Below, in pieces: positions 52,514 to 61,087 of a DNA stretch of 64,000 nucleotides; positions within the stretch are counted from its first letter, which is position 1, and every line of letters starts with the position of its first letter. Below the pieces are notes generated by a model. It made no database searches, was not told the DNA's origin, and worked only from the letters and a program-made list of their open reading frames with translations. Source of the stretch: Brevibacterium antiquum CNRZ 918 (GTDB taxonomy: Bacteria > Actinomycetota > Actinomycetes > Actinomycetales > Brevibacteriaceae); assembly GCF_900169145.1 (NCBI RefSeq), contig NZ_FXZD01000006.1, positions 186,001 through 250,000 of the forward strand, in the 5' to 3' direction. Made by a program: the position numbers and the translations under genes.

Positions 52514-53788
52514 ATGATCAATCTGCCCGACAAGGTCACTCAGCGTGCGCAAAAGAGCTTTCACCTAGCTCGATCTGCCTTTCGGGTCGGATCGAACGTG
52601 TTCGGCGGTCGCATCGAAGAGGCGCGACTTCCAGCTGACTACTCGCCGCAGCCGACCGACGACTTCGTCGCTGCGGCGTACTTCTCTGCCGAGGTGGACT
52701 CGGCCTACCAGCTCGAGCAATGGGTATGGCCCTTCGAGCAGCTCGCACAGCAGCTGCGCGACGCCGGATATTCTCACCAGCCCTTCGGCATCATCGTGCG
52801 CAGCGCGCACGTTGCCAAACATCTGCGCTCACGAACGACTCTGCCGGTGCGCTTCTCTCGCCTGACGAAGGGACTCGATGCGTTCATGTCTGCGCCGAGC
52901 CTCAGGGTCGTCTTCTATGTCAATCAGTCAACGGGAAACTTCCAGGCGCTGCGATTTCCCAAGCCGGCGCACGTCCACCTCAGCCATGGTGAGAGCGAGA
53001 AGATCTCCATGATCTCGAACCAGCTCAAGGCCTATGACTATGTGTTCACCGCTGGCCGAGCCGCACAGAACCGGATCGAGCAGACTCTCTTCGGACTGGA
53101 TGAGGACCGGATGATCGATGTAGGTCGGCCGCAGCTGGATCGCCCCCGAGAGGTTCCCCAGGTCTGGCGCGACTTCGACAGTGATGCCCCCGCAGGCAAG
53201 ACAGTGTTCTACGCGCCGACCTGGGAAGGCGACTCCCCAGCAATGGCCTATGGCACGCTCGCCGACAACGGCAGGACCCTCGTGACGACGATGCTGGACG
53301 CGGGCTATCGAGTGATCTTTCGCCCGCATCCCCGCACCGGCATCTTAAAGAGTGCTTTCGAACGGGAACTCGATGCCGTCCAGGACATCATCCGGGACCA
53401 TCCGCGCGGCTTCCTTGACCAAACCCCAGACGTGACGTGGCAGTTCGAGGCAGCGGATCTGGCGCTCGCCGAAATGTCGTCGGTCGCCTTCGACTGGTTG
53501 GCCACGCGTCAGCCGTTGGTGATGATCGCTCCGCACAATCCCGCCGCCGAGGTGCTTGCGGGCGGACTGCTGGACCGGTGTCCACTCCTGGAGCCAGGTG
53601 CCGAGGCCGGGATCGCTGAGCTGCTGCGCACGGCAGACACCGCTGATCGCGAGGTCGAGCTCAAGCAGATGAGCTTTGACTATCTGGGTGCCACCGAATG
53701 GGGGACGCAGCTTTCACGATTCGTCGGGGCCGCCGAATCCGTCATCGGATCACGTGAGGCAGCCATGCGATCGCGTCGGTCCGCGTGA
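52514..53788 (+). CDS. CDP-glycerol glycerophosphotransferase-like protein (TagF/TagB family)
   Basis: The 424-residue product has the TagF-like GT-B plan: VFYVNQSTGNFQALRFPKPAHVHLSHGESEK with the donor/acceptor His, YDYVFTAGRAAQNRI, GRPQLD, FYAPTWEGDS, YRVIFRPHPRTG and DLALAEMSSVAFDWLATRQPLVMI. These motifs bind the CDP-polyol. It begins a wall-glycopolymer cluster and has its own promoter; tagD follows. Acceptor and donor (glycerol, ribitol or another polyol) are not shown by sequence. Confidence 0.85.
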   Translation: MINLPDKVTQRAQKSFHLARSAFRVGSNVFGGRIEEARLPADYSPQPTDDFVAAAYFSAEVDSAYQLEQWVWPFEQLAQQLRDAGYSHQPFGIIVRSAHVAKHLRSRTTLPVRFSRLTKGLDAFMSAPSLRVVFYVNQSTGNFQALRFPKPAHVHLSHGESEKISMISNQLKAYDYVFTAGRAAQNRIEQTLFGLDEDRMIDVGRPQLDRPREVPQVWRDFDSDAPAGKTVFYAPTWEGDSPAMAYGTLADNGRTLVTTMLDAGYRVIFRPHPRTGILKSAFERELDAVQDIIRDHPRGFLDQTPDVTWQFEAADLALAEMSSVAFDWLATRQPLVMIAPHNPAAEVLAGGLLDRCPLLEPGAEAGIAELLRTADTADREVELKQMSFDYLGATEWGTQLSRFVGAAESVIGSREAAMRSRRSA

Positions 53789-53856
53789 CCCGCGTCGCAA
53801 TCCCGATTCTCTGAGTTACAAAATGGTAAACTCGGGCTGAACTGTGAGTTGTTTTC

Positions 53857-53875
53857 GGCCCCCGGAATGGGGGCC
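53857..53875 (+). terminator. GC-rich hairpin in the tagD leader
   Basis: GGCCCCC-GGAAT-GGGGGCC, 7 pairs, followed by TTGATCGTTT. It lies between a TAAACT hexamer (53826-53831) and the tagD start, so it may end the upstream transcript or attenuate tagD. Confidence 0.5.
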
Positions 53876-53899
53876 TTGATCGTTTGGATGGTTACTTCG

Positions 53900-54289
53900 A
53901 TGCGCCGAGTCATCACATATGGCACGTTCGATCTGCTCCATTATGGGCATATCCGTTTGCTGCAGCGTTGCAAGGAACAGGGCGACTACTTGGTCGTTGC
54001 CCTCTCAAGTGACGAGTTCAATGCGGGCAAGGGCAAGAAGTCCTACTTCAGCTTCGAAGAGCGCAAGCACATGCTCGAAGCCATCCGCTACGTCGACCTC
54101 GTCATCCCCGAAGACAACTGGGAGCAGAAGATGACGGACGTCGATAAGTACCACATCGACACCTTCGTCATGGGCGATGACTGGGAAGGCGAATTCGACT
54201 TCCTCAAGGACAAGGTCGAGGTCGTGTACCTTGCTCGCACCCCAGAGATCTCGACGACTCGGATCAAGTCCGAACTCGGAAACTCCTGA
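53900..54289 (+). CDS. tagD: Glycerol-3-phosphate cytidylyltransferase
   Basis: The 129-residue product from ATG 53900 (MRRVITYGTFDLLHYGHIRLLQRCKEQGD) matches the start and length of B. subtilis TagD; ATG 53888 adds four residues. HxGH (HYGH) and RTPEISTTRIK, the RTxGISTT site, are present. It makes CDP-glycerol from CTP and glycerol-3-phosphate. It supplies the TagF-like proteins here and perhaps the CDP-alcohol phosphotransferase. No strong Shine-Dalgarno sequence. Confidence 0.92.
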   Translation: MRRVITYGTFDLLHYGHIRLLQRCKEQGDYLVVALSSDEFNAGKGKKSYFSFEERKHMLEAIRYVDLVIPEDNWEQKMTDVDKYHIDTFVMGDDWEGEFDFLKDKVEVVYLARTPEISTTRIKSELGNS

Positions 54290-54507
54290 TCTCATTAGAT
54301 GTGATGCTTGCGATCTGCTGAATTCTGGTGACTGAGCGCTGGACCAGCCGACATTGAGCAAGCGACGGATAAGGCTTCAGCAACACTCCGTGTCTGCAGA
54401 AAGCAACAGCGTTGCTTGCCATGTGGGTAAAATTGCGTGATGAAATGAGCAATTCTCGAGACCAGTTCGACTAGGGCGTCGCTGATTCTCGAGTTTGAAA
54501 GGACACA

Positions 54508-56325
54508 ATGAATCTTGGTCGTATCTTCGGTAAGCGTGCACAGACGCCAAGTGACCGCGAATCCGAATCTCTTCGCGTATTCGAGCTGACCTGGGCCATC
54601 CCGAGTGAGTTCGGAGGGATGACCAGTGTGATGTTGCGTCGCGCGCGCAATTTCACACAATTGCAGAATCTTCCCATCGATATTCTCACTCTCGACTACA
54701 AAATGGATTTGGCTGAGGTCGAGACCAGACTCAGAGACTCGCAGGAACTGGTCGACGGTGTACGAATTCGAAATCTATGGCAGGAATTTGCTCAGTATTC
54801 TGACCGCCAGTTGAGAGCTCTCGGCGCATCGTCGGCGGGCGCGGGCATCCCCGCCGGTGTCAACGCAGACTCCAAGCGAGTGACACCGCGGTTTGTTGAG
54901 TACTTTGACGCAGACAAGTCTGTTCTGCGCATCGACCACTTTCGCGAAGACGGTTCGATTTTCCTGACTGACGATAGAGATGGTGGAAAGCGGCGTCTCA
55001 TTCTCGTGGGCCGTCGGGGCAAGTATGTGGGGGAGTTCAGCCGAGCTCGAGATCTGTATTTTTCCTGGTTGGACGTCGTCACGGACCGTCATTCGTCAGT
55101 GATCATCAGTGAATCCAAATTTGTCGGCAGTTTTCTTCACCATTTCGAACGACCGAAGGTCAAGGTCGGACAGGTGCTGCACAATACCCACATCGAGCCG
55201 AGGTCGTCTTCGGTGTTCGGCCGCTTCACGGCTTCAAGGGTCGGGATCTTGTCGAACTGGACGAAATTCGACTTCCTTGTCTTTCTCACCCATCGCCAGA
55301 GAGACGACTTCATACAGGCGTTTGGCAATTCACCAGGTCTGTTCGTCATCCCGAACTGCACGGCGGTCGAAGCTGAAGTCGCTGATGACAGCGGCTTTCG
55401 CAACATCGATTCCGGTGCAGTTGTGGCACGCTTAGCCGGCCAGAAGCAGATCGATCACGCCATTAAGGCAATCGGAGCAGTGGAAGAAGAAGTCACCCTT
55501 GACATCTACGGGGATGGGGAGCTTCGGGCCGAATTGGAAAGTCAAGTCTCAGCTGACGCACGGTTGACGGACCGGGTTCGTTTCAAGGGATTTTCCAGTG
55601 ATGCCGCCGAAGGCCTCGAGAGGTATTCCTTCATCCTGTTGACCAGCTCGTACGAGGGCTTCGGGCTGGTGCTGATTGAAGCCATGTCGCATGGTTGCAT
55701 ACCTATTGCGTATGACATTCGGTATGGTCCATCCGAAGTGATCGATCACGAAGTGAACGGTTTCCTGACTGACAGTGTGGAGGGTGTCACCTCGGCAATC
55801 GAACGGCTGATCCGTATGGATCCTGCCGAAATTGCGAAACTCCGAACGGCAGCGCGAAGCAAAGCACTGACCTTCAACGACGAAAACATCACTCGTAAAT
55901 GGATGCAGCTGTTCGCTGACGTAGAGAGCATTCGCCGTGACGCCGCTGACCACGATCTCGAGAAAGTCACCGTCGGCAGAGTAGAACATGCCGATTCTTG
56001 CCTGAATTTCACTCTCTCAGTCAAAGGGGAGACCAGCAAGGACAGACGAGGAGACCGCCTGGTCCTGGCCTCTCGGGACAAGCGATTCTCAATTGCGTGC
56101 ATGGTAGGAGACGGATCGGTGGCGTCGGTGCCGACGGCATCGATCCTGAGCGTGGATTCGAATGTGACCTTCGATGCGTGGTATCAGCATTGGAACGGTG
56201 GCCGGGTCGAAAGACTGAGGGTGGCTCACAGCATCGGTGGCGGTGACATCGTCGAGCCCAATATGAAGATATATCCCACTATCCATGGGAACCTCAGTGT
56301 GCAGACATGGAAGAACGCTAAATGA
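54508..56325 (+). CDS. Glycosyltransferase family 4 (TagE/TarM-like poly-polyol-phosphate glycosyltransferase)
   Basis: The 605-residue product has a GT-B fold: ELTWAIPSEFGGMTSVMLRRARNF at the N-terminus, LHNTHIEPR, and the C-terminal donor site YSFILLTSSYEGFGLVLIEAMSHGCIPIAYDIRYGPSEVIDHEVNGFLTD, typical of poly(glycerol/ribitol phosphate) alpha-glycosyltransferases. The last about 110 residues are an extra beta-rich region. GAAAGGA precedes the ATG. It would decorate a teichoic acid. No exact acceptor can be told. Confidence 0.85.
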   Translation: MNLGRIFGKRAQTPSDRESESLRVFELTWAIPSEFGGMTSVMLRRARNFTQLQNLPIDILTLDYKMDLAEVETRLRDSQELVDGVRIRNLWQEFAQYSDRQLRALGASSAGAGIPAGVNADSKRVTPRFVEYFDADKSVLRIDHFREDGSIFLTDDRDGGKRRLILVGRRGKYVGEFSRARDLYFSWLDVVTDRHSSVIISESKFVGSFLHHFERPKVKVGQVLHNTHIEPRSSSVFGRFTASRVGILSNWTKFDFLVFLTHRQRDDFIQAFGNSPGLFVIPNCTAVEAEVADDSGFRNIDSGAVVARLAGQKQIDHAIKAIGAVEEEVTLDIYGDGELRAELESQVSADARLTDRVRFKGFSSDAAEGLERYSFILLTSSYEGFGLVLIEAMSHGCIPIAYDIRYGPSEVIDHEVNGFLTDSVEGVTSAIERLIRMDPAEIAKLRTAARSKALTFNDENITRKWMQLFADVESIRRDAADHDLEKVTVGRVEHADSCLNFTLSVKGETSKDRRGDRLVLASRDKRFSIACMVGDGSVASVPTASILSVDSNVTFDAWYQHWNGGRVERLRVAHSIGGGDIVEPNMKIYPTIHGNLSVQTWKNAK

Positions 56326-56457
56326 GGGTTTTGTGTTCTGCTGAGTCTTAACTTGATCTGCAGCCATGTTGCCGTCATTGGTACGGCAGATGAACTGAAG
56401 GTAAAATCGGCGAAAGTAACGTACCAGGCGAGCTAAACCACAGAGAGAGGATCGAGT

Positions 56458-57288
56458 GTGCAATCGGAACAACCGTCGTCGCACCCGACCCTGTCTGAGC
56501 TCAGGGCGAAGGCACAGCCGATCGAAGTTCGAAGCCGCAAGAACGCAGAGCATTGGACGGCGCAGCTGTATCTGCGTCACATTTCGATCTACTTCACCAT
56601 GCTCCTCGTCCGGACCCGGATCAGTGCCAACGGTGTGACCGGACTGATGATCCTCGCGGGATGGTGCATCGCCGCGAGCCTTCTGCTCCCTGGAATCTGG
56701 GGAGCTGTGCTGGCAGTGTTCTTCTCTCAGGTGCAGATGTATATCGACTGCTGCGATGGAGAGGTTGCCCGGTGGCGCGGTACCAGCGGAGCCAAGGGTG
56801 TTTTTCTCGATAAGGTCGGTCACTACACGACCGAAGGACTTGTGGCTTTCGTCCTCGGAGCACGAGCTGTCGGAGAACTATCCAACCTTCGTGCTGATCC
56901 TGCTGCAATGTATCCATACCTGTTAGGCGGAGCCGTTCTGTCATCATTCGTTCTGCTGAACAAAGCGCTCAACGACATGGTCCACGTGTCCAGGGCCTTC
57001 AACGGGTTGGACAAACTCGCTGACTCGCAAGCAGCTACTGCTCTCAACCCTGGCGTCGTCGCTTCGCTCAAGCGCATGGCTCGATTCCTGCCATTCCATC
57101 GGATCTTCCATTCGGTGGAGATGTCATTGCTTGCCCTTGTTTCGAGTATCGTGACCGCGATGGCGGTGCCTATCGGTGCTGCCCCGCTGTTTGGTGAACG
57201 GTGGCTCATCATGATCCTGGTTCCGCTCTGTTTCCTGTCAGTCGTCGGGCACTTCCTGTCGATCATGGCGTCGAAGCGGCTGTCATGA
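56458..57288 (+). CDS. CDP-alcohol phosphotransferase
   Basis: The 276-residue membrane protein has the CDP-OH-P motif DCCDGEVARWRG...GVFLDKVGHY: the D-x2-DG-x2-AR-x8-G-x3-D part is intact but the last motif residue, normally Asp, is His (DKVGH). At least five hydrophobic helices follow. GTG start has GAGAGG 7 bases upstream. It overlaps the next GT2 gene by ATGA. Substrates of this subfamily are unclear; TagD-made CDP-glycerol is a candidate donor. Confidence 0.87.
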   Translation: MQSEQPSSHPTLSELRAKAQPIEVRSRKNAEHWTAQLYLRHISIYFTMLLVRTRISANGVTGLMILAGWCIAASLLLPGIWGAVLAVFFSQVQMYIDCCDGEVARWRGTSGAKGVFLDKVGHYTTEGLVAFVLGARAVGELSNLRADPAAMYPYLLGGAVLSSFVLLNKALNDMVHVSRAFNGLDKLADSQAATALNPGVVASLKRMARFLPFHRIFHSVEMSLLALVSSIVTAMAVPIGAAPLFGERWLIMILVPLCFLSVVGHFLSIMASKRLS

Positions 57289-58208
57289 GCGATACGTCAC
57301 GCATCTTGTCGCAACGTTTGAAAACGAGTCGTAAGTACTCGTTCGGAGTGGTCGTGCTGTCGCAGGGGAGGAGGCTGGACGATCTCAACCGTGGGTTCGA
57401 GTCGTTGTTGGCTCAAAAGGGTGTCGATCTCGACATCGTCTGTGTCGGCAATGGATGGGAACCGACGGGGATCCCCGCCGGAGTGAAGAAGCTTGGGCTA
57501 CCCGAGAACTTGGGTATTCCTGCGGGAAGGAACGCCGGCGTTCCGCACGTCAAAGGTGAGTTCCTGTTCTTCCTTGACGATGACGCGTGGTTGCCGGACG
57601 ATACGACCCTCATGCGCATGGCTCAGCTGATGCGCACCAAACCGAAGATCGGCCTGGTGCAGCCCCGGGTAGAAGAGCCTGACGGGCCAGCCGCACCGAA
57701 ACGCTGGATTCCTCGCCTGAAGAAGGGCGAAGCGGACCATTCCTCAAATGTATTCTCTGTCTGGGAGGGGGCCGTCTGTCTCCAGCGGAAGGCCTTTGAC
57801 GAGTGCGGTGGGTGGCCGGCCCCATTCTGGTATGCGCATGAAGGCATTGAGCTGGCGTGGCGCATCTGGGACGCCGGCTACACGGTTTGGTACATGGGTG
57901 ATATCGCCGTCGCCCACCCGGTCATGGATCCACGCCGCCATGAAGAATACTTCTACATGAACGCCCGAAATCGAGTCTGGCTTGCTCGACGCAATCTGCC
58001 ATGGCCGTTCAACTGGGCCTACGTCGGTTCATGGACACTGATGCAATGCATGAAGTGGGCGAACAAGCCTCAACAGCTGAAGCCGTGGTTCCGCGGATGG
58101 CGCGATGGGTGGAGACTCGATCCATGGGGTGAGAATGAAAACCACAAGAAGCTATCCGGCCGTGGACTCCTACGTATGTCTCGGCATGGGAGGCCTCCAA
58201 TTGTGTGA
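57285..58208 (+). CDS. Glycosyltransferase family 2
   Basis: The 307-residue product from ATG 57285 has a GT-A domain: FGVVVLSQGRRLDDLNRGFESLL, LPENLGIPAGRNAGV, FFLDDDAWLPDD with the DxD-type metal site, and WYAHEGIELAWRIWDAGYTVWYMGDIAVAHP. It has no membrane helix. It is translationally coupled to the CDP-alcohol phosphotransferase gene, so both may act on one substrate. Sugar donor unknown. Confidence 0.87.
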   Translation: MSDTSRILSQRLKTSRKYSFGVVVLSQGRRLDDLNRGFESLLAQKGVDLDIVCVGNGWEPTGIPAGVKKLGLPENLGIPAGRNAGVPHVKGEFLFFLDDDAWLPDDTTLMRMAQLMRTKPKIGLVQPRVEEPDGPAAPKRWIPRLKKGEADHSSNVFSVWEGAVCLQRKAFDECGGWPAPFWYAHEGIELAWRIWDAGYTVWYMGDIAVAHPVMDPRRHEEYFYMNARNRVWLARRNLPWPFNWAYVGSWTLMQCMKWANKPQQLKPWFRGWRDGWRLDPWGENENHKKLSGRGLLRMSRHGRPPIV

Positions 58209-58346
58209 CCGATCGGTTTGTCCCATTCGACCTTTACAGGCCCTATTCGAAGCTTGCTCTCCAGCCCGACAGGCGCCGCAACTGGGCAACAGCGAACAAT
58301 GACCTCTACTGCAAATTCAATTCCGAACTATGATGATGGGAAATAA
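58209..58346. other. Intergenic region at the composition change
   Basis: No gene visible. It separates the G+C-rich wall genes from the A+T-richer wlb genes and ends with GATGATGGG before the next start. Confidence 0.4.
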
Positions 58347-58970
58347 GTGGAAGACAATGTGACTAAGAGTCCGGCGCGGGTAGCGGATGACGCGGTGGTC
58401 GATGAAAGAGCCAGGTTGTTGGCTGGCACCGTTGTCTGGAACTTGAGTCAAGTCCGCGAAGGCGCGGTTGTCGGCAAAGACTGCACAATTGGACGGAACG
58501 TATATATTGGGGCCGGCGTACAGGTTGCGGACCGTGTAAAGATTCAGAACAATTGCTTGATTTATGAACCCGCGTTTGTTGAGAGTGGCGTGTTTATTGG
58601 TCCTGCAGTTGTCTTTACCAATGACGCCCATCCTCGCGCGATCACTCCATCGGGTCAGGTCAAGGCAGCATCTGACTGGGATGCAGTAGGTGTAACCGTC
58701 AGGCAAGGCGCTTCGATTGGAGCGCGGGCGGTCTGTGTAGCACCAGTCGAAGTCGGACGGTGGGCGCTGGTCGCGGCTGGCGCAGTGGTTACAAGGGACG
58801 TACCAAATTTTGCGATGGTGGCTGGAGTCCCGGCAGCTTTCAAGGGTTGGGTAGGAAAGACAGGTCGCAGACTCCAACGAATTTCCGATTCGAGTTTTAG
58901 GTGCCCCGACACTGGAGAAATATTTAGCGAAATTGACGGTGATCTCGAAGAAGAAGGATGCAACAAATGA
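58347..58970 (+). CDS. wlbB: Sugar-nucleotide N-acetyltransferase, WlbB/WbpD-like
   Basis: The 207-residue product is a left-handed beta-helix acyltransferase: repeats such as DDAVVDERARLLAGTVVW, VREGAVVGKDCTIGRNVYIGAGVQVADRVKIQNNCL, then FTNDAHPRA and VGVTVRQGASIGARAVCVAP. It is probably the acetyl-CoA-dependent step making UDP-2,3-diacetamido-2,3-dideoxy-glucuronate. GTG start; the stop overlaps the aminotransferase gene by ATGA (58967-58970). Confidence 0.88.
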   Translation: MEDNVTKSPARVADDAVVDERARLLAGTVVWNLSQVREGAVVGKDCTIGRNVYIGAGVQVADRVKIQNNCLIYEPAFVESGVFIGPAVVFTNDAHPRAITPSGQVKAASDWDAVGVTVRQGASIGARAVCVAPVEVGRWALVAAGAVVTRDVPNFAMVAGVPAAFKGWVGKTGRRLQRISDSSFRCPDTGEIFSEIDGDLEEEGCNK

Positions 58971-60043
58971 TTAACGTAGCCAGTCCGACAGTAGGCGAAG
59001 AAGAACAGCTAGCTGTCAGCAGAGTTCTCCAGTCTGGGATGCTTGCACAGGGCCCCGAAGTCAAAGCTTTCGAAGAAGAATTTTCCGTGGTTTCAGGTAC
59101 CTCGGAATGTGTGGCAGTCAACTCAGGAACATCTGCTCTTCATCTCGGGCTGCTCGCGTCAGGGATAGGCGTTGGAGACGAGGTAATCCTGCCGAGCTTT
59201 TCCTTCGCTGCCACGGCCAATAGCGTTGCTCTAACTGGTGCGACACCCATATTTGCTGATATTGATCCAGACACCTTCTGTATAGACCCTATAGACGTCG
59301 AGCGAAAGATCACACCACGTACGAAAGCTGTCATGGTGGTTCATCTTTACGGGCAAGCCGCTGATATGCCGACGTTGATGAAGGTTGCTGAGGATTCAAA
59401 ACTGCAAGTCTTTGAAGATGCTGCGCAAGCTCATATGGCAACTTCTAATGGGCAACAAGTCGGCGGCATAGGTCGCTTTGGTGCTTTTTCTTTCTATCCA
59501 ACTAAGAACATGACTTCCGGTGAGGGAGGCATGATCTCCACCAACGATCCTGAGCTTGCTAGGTACGCACGGCTACTTCGGAATCAAGGCATGGAGGAGA
59601 GGTACAAGAACGAAGTTGTGGGCTTCAATGCACGCATGACCGATCTGCACGCATCGATCGGAAGGGTACAGCTCGAACGTCTAGCCGCTTTGACTGAGCT
59701 TCGCCAGAACAATGCAAGAGATCTCACTAAAGGTATAGAGGGCGTCGTTACCACACCAAAGGTGTTGGAGGGGTCCAGTCATGTCTATCACCAGTACACG
59801 ATCAAAGTTCCAAATCGCGAAGAATTTCAGCAGCACCTATTCGAAAGTGGAGTTGGATCGGGTGTGTACTACCCTGTTCCGATTCACCGGCTGCCGTCAT
59901 TCGATGTTGATACAAATCTCCCCAACACAGAAGCGGTTGCCAAAGAAGCGCTGTCAATACCTGTGCACCCCAACTTGTCGAAAGGCGACATCGAAAAGAT
60001 TGTAGTTGCGGTAAAGGATGCGGCCGCCGCTACTGCACACTAA
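58967..60043 (+). CDS. wlbC: DegT/DnrJ/EryC1-type sugar aminotransferase, WlbC/WbpE-like
   Basis: The 358-residue product has GTSALHLGLLASGIGVGDEVILPSFSFAATANSVALTGATPIFADID, the PLP-Lys region FGAFSFYPTKNMTSGEGGMI and SLSLE-like C-terminal helix region, typical of UDP-3-keto-sugar aminotransferases. ATG 58967 has AAGAAGG 9 bases upstream; ATG 58958 is also possible. It would place the 3-amino group before WlbB acetylates it. It belongs to the wlbB-wlbC-wlbA unit. Confidence 0.9.
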   Translation: MINVASPTVGEEEQLAVSRVLQSGMLAQGPEVKAFEEEFSVVSGTSECVAVNSGTSALHLGLLASGIGVGDEVILPSFSFAATANSVALTGATPIFADIDPDTFCIDPIDVERKITPRTKAVMVVHLYGQAADMPTLMKVAEDSKLQVFEDAAQAHMATSNGQQVGGIGRFGAFSFYPTKNMTSGEGGMISTNDPELARYARLLRNQGMEERYKNEVVGFNARMTDLHASIGRVQLERLAALTELRQNNARDLTKGIEGVVTTPKVLEGSSHVYHQYTIKVPNREEFQQHLFESGVGSGVYYPVPIHRLPSFDVDTNLPNTEAVAKEALSIPVHPNLSKGDIEKIVVAVKDAAAATAH

Positions 60044-60082
60044 CGTCTCCTCCGGGTAGGCAAGTCTAAAGAGAGCATTGGT

Positions 60083-61075
60083 ATGACTAGAGAACTAAGA
60101 GCCGGCCTGATCGGTATGGGTGCCATGGGCAGGAACCACGCTCGGGTCCTCTCGCTACTGAGTGATGTCGAATTTGTTGGAGTAGTAGATCCTCTACTGC
60201 CAGTGGAGGCTGGACCAGCGGGGATACCCCTGTACAGAACAGTCGATGAACTGCTGGCTGAAGAAGAGATCGACATGTGTGTTGTCGCGGTGCCGACGAA
60301 ATTTCACGTCGAGGTCGCTTTGGAGCTAGCCTCGAAAGACATTTCGACGTTGATAGAAAAGCCACTAGCCGGCAGCATTGATGATGCTGAGCGGATCGTA
60401 GACATTTTCGCCGCGAGAGATGTATTTGCTGGTGTAGGTCATATAGAACGGTTTAACCCATCCGTACGTGAGCTTCGGAAGCGACTTGATGGAAGGGCCC
60501 TCGGCGAGGTTATTCACATTTCCACCACAAGAGTGGGTCCGTTTCCCGCCAGAATTGCGGACGTCGGCGTCATATTTGACCTAGCTTCGCACGATATAGA
60601 CCTAGTTCAATGGATTACCGGTTCTACATATAGAGAGCTGTATGCGCAAACGGCTTATCGAAGTGGACGAACTCATGAGGATTTAGTGTCAATCACGGGC
60701 GTGCTCGCCGATGGCACTGTCATAGACCATAGAATCGATTGGTTGTCGCCTTTCAAACAGCGCCAGACAGTTGTCACGGGTGAGGGTGGTGCTTTTGTGG
60801 CAGATACCTTAACTGCAGATCTCACGCACTATAGGAACGGAGATTTTGACGGGGGTTGGGACGATTTGAATCAATTCAGAGGAGTGGCGCAAGGTGATGT
60901 TACTCGGTACGCGATCAACAAAAAGGAACCGCTACTAGCTGAGCTTGAGGCATTTAGAGATGCAACTCTGGGGCTTTCGAACAATTTGGCAACTGTGCTT
61001 GAGGGGCTGGAAGTCGTGAAAGTAGCGGACGAAGTCTCCAGAACCGCAAAAGCAAATCAGCCAACACATAACTAG
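60083..61075 (+). CDS. wlbA: Gfo/Idh/MocA-type sugar-nucleotide dehydrogenase, WlbA/WbpB-like
   Basis: The 330-residue product has RAGLIGMGAMGRNHARVLSLLSDVEFVGVVDP as Rossmann start, IDMCVVAVPTKFHVEVALELASKDISTLIEKPLAG with the EKP motif, GHIERFNPSV and VGVIFDLASHDIDLVQWITG. It would oxidise C3 of a UDP-N-acetylglucosamine uronic acid, the step before WlbC. The UDP-GlcNAc 6-dehydrogenase needed first is not in the window. Its DNA is A+T-richer than the neighbouring chromosome. Confidence 0.88.
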   Translation: MTRELRAGLIGMGAMGRNHARVLSLLSDVEFVGVVDPLLPVEAGPAGIPLYRTVDELLAEEEIDMCVVAVPTKFHVEVALELASKDISTLIEKPLAGSIDDAERIVDIFAARDVFAGVGHIERFNPSVRELRKRLDGRALGEVIHISTTRVGPFPARIADVGVIFDLASHDIDLVQWITGSTYRELYAQTAYRSGRTHEDLVSITGVLADGTVIDHRIDWLSPFKQRQTVVTGEGGAFVADTLTADLTHYRNGDFDGGWDDLNQFRGVAQGDVTRYAINKKEPLLAELEAFRDATLGLSNNLATVLEGLEVVKVADEVSRTAKANQPTHN

Positions 61076-61087
61076 AGGACGCAAGCT

